A DNA stretch of 64,000 nucleotides from Linyphia triangularis (Eukaryota; Arthropoda; Arachnida; Araneae; Linyphiidae). The notes beneath the pieces were generated by a model. It saw nothing but the letters and a program-made list of their open reading frames with translations, was not told where the DNA came from and ran no database searches. The stretch spans positions 3,636,201-3,700,200 of the forward strand of contig OZ021730.1 in the NCBI GenBank assembly GCA_963978545.1, given 5' to 3'. The translations under genes and the position numbers were made by a program. This document shows, in pieces, positions 26,410 to 38,400 of the stretch (its first letter is position 1; each line of letters begins with the position of its first letter).

Positions 26410-29400
26410 ATTTTTAAACATTTAAATTTGTAAAAAAAAAGTTTATGTCTTATTTAAAAATCAATTGAAGATCAATTCAAAAATCAAATCAAGAATTTTA
26501 ATACAGTTTTCTTTTCTTAAACTGTATATAAAAGTCTTGATACTGTCTTATATGAAATATAGAAGATGCAATAGCTTTTATTATACAGAATATAAATAAA
26601 AGTCATCTGTAATATGCAGATAAATTTCAAGTAGTAATACAGAAATCAATAATAATACAATTTTTGTTCTTTGGAACAGTGGGAAAATATTAGAGTAGTT
26701 ACACAGTTACCTTCAAACCAATTTCTATGGTGAAAACGGACGTAAAAAAGATGTCGAAGTAATTCAGAATCTGAAAGTAAAAGGATAATTTAGTAAGAGT
26801 CAGATCAGTATTGATTAATTAAAAAGTTCCTGTAACTACAAAGATACTGCTACATTGTTGTTAGAATTTAACAATTACTCATTTACAAATACAATCTCAA
26901 TGCTAAAACTCTAATAAGGGATATGACAATTTCAATAAACACTTCTCAAGTTTTAAGATTACAATTTTTATAAAGCTAATTATCCATTATAAATAGCTAT
27001 AACTAAAATATGCCAATTGAGTGATTGTAGTTGAAAAATGTTGTTTGTTGAAAAAAAATTCTACCAAATGTATATATATACTTACAAGAAGAGTATTTTA
27101 CAATTAAATGTGGTGCATTAAACTCTTGTAGATAACATTTTTATTCTCAATTTCTTAATAAGCAATAAAAACATGGCTTGCACGAAAAAATCTATTTAGA
27201 TTAATTTTTGAGATTGATGCTTTGGAAGATCCCAAATGCAAAACAGTGGTTTTTGGAAAATGTTACACAAGTCAAAATGAAAGTATAAGTTGCTCAAAGG
27301 GTTGAACCATTTTAGCTTAATTTTCTGAAATTCCAACTTGGACATCCATTTCGGAACAATGACAGAGCTTTCCAGTGGAAAACCTCAGCTATGTGGTGGC
27401 ATCCGGCTGGACAAATCGTATTGGTGGATTGTGGGAATCCGTTTAGGGAACTTTGTCTCGCTGGCGGTCGAAGGAATAATGTGTAAATTTCAAATTATTT
27501 TCTTGTCATTGTTTACTTTATGAAGGAAAAGAGAGTAATTTTCACAAACAGGGTGGCCACAAAATTCAGGAAAAAAAGTTCCCTGATAATTCCCTGACAG
27601 ATTTCTACAAAATTCCCTGATTTTAGGGCAAACTTTTTTTCAAATTTCCCCAAATTTCTTAGGTTTTCCAGATGTCTAGACACCCTGATCAAATTGAACA
27701 TGTATGCTAAAGAGGTAATATGCAATTTTTATAGTTTTGCTGGTAATGAAAAGTTTAAATTATTCAGTAACATTAAATTTCTAATGGCTTACCACTACAA
27801 ATCTCCATGTCAATAGCGCCAAAATATGGATGAACGTGCCTTAAACAATACAAAATTTCCCTGATTTTCATGAAATTTTAAAAAGTTCCCTGACATTACC
27901 TAGAATCAGAAAGCTCCCTGAGATTTCCCCGATTTCCAGGTTTTCCCGGTTCAGTGGCAACTCTGATTAAATTAAATTTAAACTAAATTTAATTGAAATC
28001 ACCCAAACATTATCCAACTTTCTATGTTTTGGATAAATAGCCATCTAAATTATTCTACCAGGGTTCATTTCTGGCCGCCTTCAGGGGTACAGGGCAATGC
28101 AAAAAAAAATTAACCCATAAAACCAGTTTTTACCAGTTTTTATTATAAATCCATAATATGTATTGCCAACTATTGTGTGAAATAACAACGTATTTAAGTG
28201 ATTTAATTTGATTGACTCTTCATAGTGTATGACCACTGAGAAGAAAACCATCAAATTATGTGCCCTGGACTCTTTTTTTACCCCCCAAAAGTTAGTAGAA
28301 TGCATTCAAATCAACAATGAGTCTATCTCCCAAGTTTCAGCTTGATTGGATAACATAAGGAAGTTAATTAGCCTTCTGCAGATTTGTAAACACACACATA
28401 AACAAAATCAAAGTCAATTAAAAGGATTTAATAAGAACATAAAAATAACCCATAAAAAAGTTTTTAATGTAAATTCTTCATATATACATTGCCAATTTTT
28501 ATGTTCATTAACATGTAGCCGTTTCTGTCGTCAGCGTGGGCTTGGTCTAATTTTAAATACAGTCAAACCCTGTTAAAGCAAAGTTGATGGGGCCGCTGAT
28601 ATTGAAAGCGTTAACTGAATTTCATGTTAAATAAAAAATTAACGTTTTAGGTACGGAGAAGTGCTTTTATTTCGCGTTAAATGGGATTTGATGTTAAGCA
28701 ATTTCGCAATAATGGGATTTGACTGTATTAAAAACACCCTCGTCAGCAAAATATGAGGTAAACTACTTTTCAAAATTTATTCATTAAAAATTAATGTGAA
28801 TGTATGCACTCACATCCAGTTATCTTTTACTTATTCTGATAAAAAAAAATTTATAATTTATGTATTACAACCATTTTGGCAACAGGAAAGAGATTTTTCA
28901 ATGGTCTGTTAATTGCTATTTCAGCCTGACTGGCTGACGGCTTATTAGTATTCCATAAAATGGACCTTTTAGTGACAGCCACCAAAACTTCATAGAATAC
29001 ATTGTCATCAACATCAAATCCATCTGCCAAGTTTCAACCAAATTGGATGACGGTAAGGGGATTAATTAGGCCTCCACATATTTGCCCGTCATTAACAAAC
29101 ATACACACCAATAGAATGGAAGTTAATATAAAGGAAGAATAAAATATTACCTTGTTCCTAGGGGTGTCCGAGGAGAGTGGGTCTTCGGCTGCCAACATGG
29201 CACTGCTGATGAGGATGCACGCCAGTACTATGTTGCCAAACAAGCTGTGGTTGATAAGGCGGTGGCAGAACACACGGATGCTACAACAAACAAATTTACA
29301 TTAGACCAGGACAAAGCACATTCAAGGGTCGTTTACACAGGATGAACACAAAATTCAGAAAAAAAGGGTTCTCCGATAATTCCCTGATAGATGTCTAACA

Positions 29401-32400
29401 AATTCTCTGATTTAATGGCATTTTTTTTTTTTTTTTTTAATTTTCTCCACTTTTTCTAGATCTGTAGACATCCTGATAAACTAGAAAATGTATCCTAATG
29501 TTTTTCTTATTTGGTAACCCTCACTCTTTGATTTTCAATTAAGAAGGTTGCAGACGATTCAGATATCTGGAGATAGTCTACTTGAATCTGTTAAAAGGGA
29601 GCCAAGCTGGCAATAAACATTACGTCACTGATGACGTAACTAATGTCGCCAATTTGGCTTACTTTTAAAAGATACAAGTTTTCCGAGACAAAAATCAGAA
29701 ATCGTTTGCGCTCTTTCTCAATGAAAATCAAAACGCAGTGGGTTGCCAGACGAAAAAGTTTGTTATCTTTTTGGCAGCAATGACACATTTGGCAATCGGA
29801 TTTTAGTTCAATTCATTCCAAGTTGATTTTTTATCAGTTTCGACCATTTTTGCTATGGCAAACCAGTGGATTCTTAATCTACTCACTTTTCTCCAATTTC
29901 TATAAAAAATTCAGAATGATGATCGATGGGGTCCAAAAATTACAGTCGCCTCTCGGACTATTAAAAAAGCAAGCAGAAGGGACCATACTTAAAAGTTTTG
30001 TCAAAAACACTCGTGGAAGGAATACACAAAAATTCAACAAAAAGTATGCATGAAGGATGATTCAATAATTTTAAAGATACAATGAAATTTCCCATACTAT
30101 ATTATAATTACATTTCAAATATTAAGAGCTTGTGAGGTATCCTGTGAGAAAAGAGGAGCAAAGAGGGAAAATCTTTGGTTTAGAAATGAGGAAAACATTA
30201 TCCTAATGTATCCTTCGTGTAAATGGCGCCAAAATACGGATGAGCAGGAAAACATATCTTCAACAGGGTTCCCACTCAAATCACAGAATGAAAATCAATG
30301 ACTTTTCAAGAACCCAAATAATGTTTTTAAGGACCTTTGAAAATTTGTTTTCAGGCATCATGTCTATATATAAATTTTTAATAAAGTATATTTTACCAAA
30401 AAAGTTACAAGTTGGTGCATGCGTAATACAAATATGGCAGAGAATTCCGATACGGGGCGGAAAAGTGGCGGTCGCACGAGGATAGCAAGTCTGAGTTATG
30501 TTTTTAAAAAAATTCGTTGGGCACACAACCTCCGCAGAAATTAAGGACTTTTAAGGACCTCTAAGCATTTTCAAGGACTTTTAAGCACCTCTAAGCATTT
30601 TCAAGCACTTTCAAGGCCTTGAAAACAAGTTCAAAAATATTAAGCACTTTTAATGACTTTCAATGACCGTGGGAACCCTGTTCAAAATAATAGAAAATTG
30701 AACTGATTTGCGTGAAAGTTTTAAAAATTCCCCGACATTTCCCTAGTCTATTCCAGAATCTGAAAACTCCCCGACATTTCCCTGACTTTCAAGTTCTGTG
30801 ACCACTCTGTTACAGGCTTAAAAATTTAAGAAGATCTTACAATATTGGTTTTATTAAGTTAATAAGGAAAAATCTATTACAGAAAATACATTAAATGATT
30901 TTTCTAATAGGTCTCATGATTTGCAGTTCTGTCAACATATAAAAAAATTAAAGTAAAAACAAGCAAACAGATTTTAAGAAAATGGAGATTGTGGTTTTTG
31001 ACAGTTTATTTTTAAATTTTGGAGAGTTTTGATTTTTTTTTTTTTTAGTTTCTAGGATTCCTGATTTCTAATATTAAGTTAACATGTTGGTTATGTACTT
31101 TTTTCAAACTTTGAGATTATACACCAAGAAGCACAGATTCCAAAGGATTATGCGCAGGACGTATAGATCGTAAAAAAGGGGGTGCAAGGTAGATAAATTT
31201 GCTTCTCAAATCTAGATTTTTCAAAAAGGTCATTTGCACTCTTTCTCACAGAAAATTAAAGAGAAGCAGGTTATCACATAAAAAAGAATACTCATTATTT
31301 GGCAAATTATAACATTTCCGGCAATCAGATTTATTCCAACTCATTCAAAGTTGATTTATGAATAGTTTCGGCCATTTTGCTTAGGCAAACCACTGTATTC
31401 ATGATCTGCTAACATAAAAATCAAATAGGACGATTTTGTTTTTTGCAAAATGGCCAATTTGTGATCTAAAATGATAGAACAGTCAAAACCGTAATTTTTA
31501 TTCTGTCTTGAATTTTCCAACCTACCTTTATTGTTTTTAATGATGCAAAGTAAACATAAAAAAATCATTGAATTATAATTTTTTTTTCCCAATATATTTT
31601 ACAGTATACTGTCATTATTTTATGATGCATTTTCATCTAAGTACTTGCCTTGTGAATATTTGATGTAAATTAACCTAATATAACTAATTTATTAATACAA
31701 ACAAATTATAATTATTGAATAAATAAATGATTTGTATTACGATAGGTAATTTAACATAAATTTATATGCAGTAAGATATCCTAAATCCGGACTTCCAAAT
31801 TCCTGAAATATCTAAGATCTGGACCTTTCCAGCACTGATTTCTTAAAAAAAATTTACTGAAGTTGGTCTGAATCTGAAAGTGATAACAGCGAAAACGAAG
31901 TGGTTGAGGATAAATTCCCCAAGGAGCAATTAGTTGGAAGTATTAAGCACTACAATTGAAGGATAAGAGCAAAGACACAATTTCAGAATCGAAAAAAATG
32001 TGAATTCAAGAAACAGGAGAAAAGTTTAGTCAAAACTGTTAAAACAGCTAACCTTAAAACAAATGTTTTTCGAAACCACAACAAGTAATATGAGGATTTT
32101 TCTTAGTTTATTCTATTTATATGTTTTATTTCATTGATTTTGTGTATAAAAAAGTTATGTTCTAAAATCCGGAATTATCCAAAATCCGAATTTGAGATAC
32201 TCTACTGTATTTTATAGATAAAAACTTTAACTTTAACCTAATGATTACAATAATGAGAAAATCGTAACATGTAACCATCTAAAAATTTTTCGCTCAAAAG
32301 AAAATTCTGGTTTTATACTTTTGCCTAAAGAAACCTTGTACAACAGCTTAAACCAAGCTTACCACACTTATTATTACACTACACTTATTAATTGACCTTT

Positions 32401-35400
32401 GTAAAAAAATTCAAAGACCTTCATAAAAAAAATCTCATGGACTTTTTACGAAAATTCAAAGACCATAAAATTACATACTTTAGACAAAAAGAAAAAAAAT
32501 TGAGTCGGAGATTATCGATGGTCATTTAAAAATTCAAGAACTTTCAAGGACCACAACCTTTCTTCAAAGACCAAATTTCATCAAAAAAAATTTCTGGTTC
32601 TCTAGAAAATTCTACCATAAAATTCTGGTTTTATACTTTTGCCTAAAGAAACCTTGTACAACATCTAAAACCAAGGTTACCACACTGATTACTTTTTAAT
32701 ACAACTCAAGGACCTTTGTAAAAAAATTCAAAGACCTTCGTAAAAAAAAATCTCAAGGATTTTATAAGAAAATTCAAAGACCATAAAATTATATACTTTA
32801 GACAAAAAGAAAAAAAAATTGAGGCGGAGATTATCGGTGGTCATTTAAAAATTCAAGAACTTTCAAGGACCACATCTTCAAAGATCCAATTTCATCAAAA
32901 AAAAATTCTGGTTCTCTAGAAAATTCTGGTTTTCTACTTTTGCCTAAAGAAACCTTGTACAACAGCTAAAACCAGGGTTACCGCACTTCTTACTTTTTAA
33001 TAAAACTCAAGGATCTTTGTAAAAAAATTCAGACCTTCGTAAAAAAATTCAAAGACCTTTGCAAAAAAAAAACCTCAAGGATTTTATAAGAAAATTCAAG
33101 GACAATAAAATTACATACTTTTAGACAAAAAGAAAAAAATTGAGGCGGAGATTATCGGTGGTCGTTTAAAAATTCAAGGACTTTCAAGGACCTCATCCTT
33201 TCTTCAAAGACCAAATTTCATCAAAAAAAAATTCAAGGATTATGAGAACCCTGTTAGATAGAAAGATGAAATAGCTTTTCACTCACCAATTTGTGGGTCC
33301 AAATATGAAAAATGCATACGCGTTGGGTATGGGCAACACTTTGTTCGGGATGGCCTCCAACTCCGACATCCTGCGAGGTCTAGCCCCAACATCAACTTCC
33401 TCTTCTTCACATTCATCATCCTCTAATTCACCCTCTTCTTCACCCATACCCTCATCTTCATCACCTTCAGAAGAGAAAATTAGAAAGACACTGTGAATGT
33501 TCAGGCAGATTCATCAAGATTCAGGCTGCGAACAATCAGGCTGATTTAGCCTCCAATTCAGACAAACACATTAAACAATCAGTCTGATTTTTCAACAATA
33601 GGGTATTTGACACCATCAACAAATAATTACCAAATGCTGCCTATGAATAGTATTTAACGAGGTAATAATAATGCAAGCATTTTTTACTCGAAATAATTGC
33701 TCAAATTTTTATAAATCGAATTCTAAAAAATGGTTTTCTGAGCGCTTCGTCATGTGACCAGAAACGATCGCTTAAGCTCCTCCCAGAATGTGACGTCAGT
33801 ATTGTGGAGTGGAAGTTTGTGAACAAACAACTTCATACGTTTATTTTTAAGCTTGGTTCGTCTTTCTTCCTACTTTATGATTAATTATGACCATTAAAGG
33901 TGAATTTTAGGAAATATTTATTTAAAGAAGCTTTATTGGGAAAATGCACGATGCTGTTTATGCAATGTTGACGTCACACAATCAGATGGATTTTTGAGCA
34001 GCGTTTTAGGGGCGGGGCTTCTGCTTGCATTTTAAAATGCATTTTTTGGCGCTTTGCGACATTAATTTGGAAAAAGAAAAAATACGTGTCTTTTATTTTG
34101 GGCATATGCTTTATTTAAAACATATTTTGAAAATTTGTCAAATACCCTATTGAAAGGTTAAGTGAAAATGATGTAGCTGCACATCCAGGGTTCCCACTGA
34201 AAATCTATTACTTTCAAAGAACTTCTTAAGGAAGTCTGGAACTCAAAATTCTAAAAATCTTTTTTTTTTTTTCCTCCTTATTTTTTTTTATACTGTAATG
34301 TATAAGGCTTTCAAACTTAAAAAACTATTTTAAATTTTCAAATAAAAAAAAAAAATTAAAAAACCTCAAAATTTTGATATTTCTTAAATTTGACATAGCT
34401 AAAAAAAAATTTCAAAAAATCCCTTCATTCTTTTATAAAATTACTTCTTATAATTTATATAAAAAATTGTCTTCGTGATTTTTCAAAAAAGTAATTAGAA
34501 AAAAAAATTTAAAATATTTTGGGCAAAAACTGTATAAAATCCATAGTATGCTAAGCTCCAAAAACTTTTTAAAAAATGTTAAATAAAAAAAATAATTATT
34601 AAAGAAAAAATTAAAGAAATATATATGAAAAATAATAGTGGAAAGTTTCATAGATTTATAGAAAGTAGTTTTTAAGTTATATCAATTTAAACTCAAAAAA
34701 GGGACAAAAAGTCAACAGTTTCAAAGTAGCATGTCTGAGATACAGTTCTCGTGTAACAAAAACTTAAATATTTCAAGTTCTACTCTAATGATAGAAACAA
34801 AATTTTTATGCTATTTTATTCAAAAACATTTGTTTTATTTTTTAAAATAGTAAAATTTTTCTTGAAGATTTAAAAATGTTGTTAAAAAAAATTAAACTTA
34901 ACTTAAAATGATTAATGAGAACAATGAGAAAGTGCATATTACCTTTATCTTCATCTGAATTGATTTGAATTTTCACTTGATTCTGAAAGAAAGATAGTTT
35001 TTTTTTTATGAATAAAACAGTATTTTGAGAAGTGGATATTTGAAAAAGAAAAATAACCTTCCACATATTAATAACTAGAAACATTGTCCTGTATGTGGTA
35101 ATGAATGGAAGAGGAAAAAGTTTAAACAATGATTGGATTAAAATTATTGGTACTTATGTTTTGCTTATTTACCGCAGCAAAAAAAGAATAGACTGAGAGG
35201 TGACTGCAATTTTTGGACCCCATCGAACATCATTCTGAATTTTTTATAGAAATTGGAGGAAAGTGAGTAGATAACGAATCCACTGGTCTGCCGCAGCAAA
35301 AATGGCCGAAACTGGTCAAAAATTGACTTTTAATAAGTTGAACTAAATCTAATTGCCAAATGAGCCATAACTTGTCAAATAATGAGCATTTTTTTTTTAT

Positions 35401-38400
35401 TTGGTAACCCTCACTCTTTAATTTTTAATTAAGAAGGTTGCAAACGATTCGGATGTGTGGCTATGGCTTACTTGCATCTTTCACAAAGGAGCCAAATTGG
35501 CAATAAACATTACGTCACTGATGACGTAATTGATATCGCCAATTTGGATTACTTTTAAGAGATGCCAGTTTTCATAGCCATAGATCAAAAATCGTTTGCG
35601 CTTTTTCTCATTGAAAATCAAAATGCAGTGGGTTGCTAGACGAAAAAGTTTGTCCTCTTTTTGGCAAATTATGACATATTTGGCAATCAGATTTTAGTTC
35701 AACTCATTCCAAGTCGATTTTTGATTAGTTTCGGACATTTTTGCCACGACAGGCCAGTGGATTCTAAATCTACTCACTTTTCTCCAATTTCTATACAAAA
35801 TTCAGAATGATGTTCGATGGGTTCCAAAAATTGCACAGTTTGTCGCAATATCATTATTATCCATTATTAGCACTAAAGATGTATTTTGGCAGCAGCTTTG
35901 GTTTTGTCAAAATTGATCAATAGGATAATATACAAGTACAAAATTTTCGGATGAATTGAGTTAATTGTACATTAGTAAGCATGAAACAAAATAACATTCT
36001 GAAAACAGGAGCAGCATTTTTTAGCAAAATGCTGCAGAACTTTTCTACTATCAATTACCTATACGTATACATAGGGTAATGAAAGTATAGCATTCGGTCA
36101 AAAATTATGTTTTGATTTTTTTTGCATTTCTACCCATTTTACAACATCCTGACTTCAAAAAAGTGATCTAGAAAAAATGTCAGCTTGTGGTCAGCATAAC
36201 TCCCAAACAAATTGACCTACAATGTTCAAATTTAGTGTGAGGGTTGGTGATGGCACAAGGACCTACCATTAAGATTTTAGTCAAAATCGCGCATGTGCAT
36301 AGGGTAACTGCCATTGAAAAAATCATTTTTCGGTAATTGCTTAAAAAAGGCTTTAAAGATTTTGTTCAAAATTATTGTGGTAATGCCTCTTAAGGTGTTC
36401 TAAACATCCCCACCTCCGAAATTCCCGTAAAAATGCTCTAATGGCGTAATAAGTTGAAAAACAAATGCCTTCAACTAGGAGTTCTCTTTCCTTGAGCATA
36501 CGTCAACAACGATTGCATTTTCTTCTCTACCCAGTTTCACTTACAAGAAAGGATGATATAAGAATTATTGATAAGTATATCGCCAAAATCATCATTTAAG
36601 CAGAGTTTATTTTTTTTAAGTCTCATACAGGAACTATTGATTAAAATTTTGCCAATCCGTGTATTTTTATAAAATGAATGATAAAAATATAAATACGTTA
36701 AATGACACAAATTAACGTCAGTATTATAGTGAAATTGAAAATCGTGCAATGTTCCCCACTCCTAGCTGAATGTTAAAATCGGAAATTGTGGTTTAGCTGT
36801 TTTGCTAAAACATTTTGCCACAAATATACAAAATCCCCATTTTTGTTAACCCAAGGCTAGTCATTGACCTAAAAGAGCAAGTAAGCTAAAGGGTAAAACA
36901 TGTTTTTTCAGTTGAAATTGGTACAAAATAACTTTATATTTAAAGTTAATAACGATTTTATAATGAAAAAGTGTTTTAATTATGTTAAAGTAAACATCCA
37001 AAGTGATGAAACTCTTAATCATTTTAGCAAAATGCAGAAATAAAAATTGTAATTTTCGCTTTTTCGCTAAAGAAATTTTATACACCAGCTTAAACATTGC
37101 TTATCATCAATGCATATTAATAGTGAAAGTGGATTAATGGTACTAATAGACAAAGAAAAAGAGTGTTTACAGAACAGGAACTCGTTGCGACTACATACTA
37201 CCACTTGTTTTGTTTGAGTTAAGTAATGGACAGTATTACATTTTAAAAAAAGCCAATCAAACTTATAGTTCGAGAGGATACTACAAGTTTAGTTACCCCA
37301 TCGCAAGTTATGACGTATTTAGCAATCGGATTTAGTTCAACTTATTTAAAGTCGATTTTTGACCAGTTTTGGCTATTTACGACTTTCGGCCATTTTTGTC
37401 AGGGCAGACCAGTGGATTCGTAATCTACTCAATTTTCTTTACTTTCTAAATTTTTTTTTAAATGATGTATGATAGGGTACCTAAACTTGCAGTTGCCTCT
37501 CAGTTTGTTTATTATTAAAATAACAATAAGATGCCAATTTATCAATTGTAAGAAATAACAAGTGAAAAGTAACTCACCATATTATCCGTTACAAACCTAA
37601 AAGAGAAATAAGCAAATTAGGCCAAGGAAAAGATATATTGAATAGGCAAAAAAGTTTTTAAAAAAATTATTTTAATATTAACTTAATTTATTCTAGGATG
37701 ATTAGAATGCCAATTTATAAAATGCACATATTTTACAACATGCTCTAAAATTTAAGATTTCTTCATTAATTAGAAAAAAAGCCTTAGTATTTCACAAAAC
37801 CTAATATAAAAAAAAAAACAGAGAGAAAAATCGATTTAAAATTTTTATTTCTTAAGAAGATCATCCTATTATCCAGCATAAAATGTCACATAACTCATTA
37901 AGAAATGTAGATACAGTTTCAAAATTGTGCATGCGTATTTAGAAAATTCCAAACTATAATGGACAATTTCCGCATTTTTATTTTTTTTATTCAATTCTAA
38001 ATGTTTCAAAAAGGCCATAAAAACAAACATTTCTGCTCAATGCGCTTTTTCTTTTTTTAAATTTGCAATCAAAGTTCCCCTGTTAGACGTTGGCAAGAAA
38101 ACGATTCATTCGGCTCGAATTGAATGTGACGTCAAGAAATCACAAACATCTTGGCTTGAAATGCAGCAGCGGAAACCAAATTTGCAAGTTTCCCCCTAAT
38201 CACACCAACCTGTACAGGATACAGCAATGGTCTACCAAATCAACAACAACTATTTGACAGAAACCTCACAATAACCATAGAAACGGAAGGATCTCTTGAT
38301 GTCACAGATTTTGTTGAGTGCTTTGATCGGACTGGTTTGTGGCTCGGTTTTGGGGCATTTTTTTTCTTAATATTTAAATAACTAATTTTTTTAAAGAACT

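Larger units (their letters stand above)
29338..30809. mobile_element. MITE family B, copy 3, interrupted twice
   Basis: Left CAGGATGAACACAAAATTCAG, right CTGTGACCACTCTG; perfect 5-bp duplication TTACA (29333-29337, 30810-30814). Interrupted at 29501-30198 by a duplicated 0.7-kb segment and at 30264-30680 by a family A MITE. Confidence 0.85.

Noticed and set aside
27338..27523. Plus frame of 61 codons with [11 protein letters not shown]
   Set aside because: Somewhat GC-richer, but no motif, no splice sites and no conserved family recognised; could be a decayed transposase.
33293..33496. Plus-strand Ser-rich 67-codon frame
   Set aside because: It is the exact antisense of exon 11, whose acidic GAA/GAG/GAT codons read as TCT/TCC/TCA on the other strand. 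The minus strand has splice sites and Cav1 homology.
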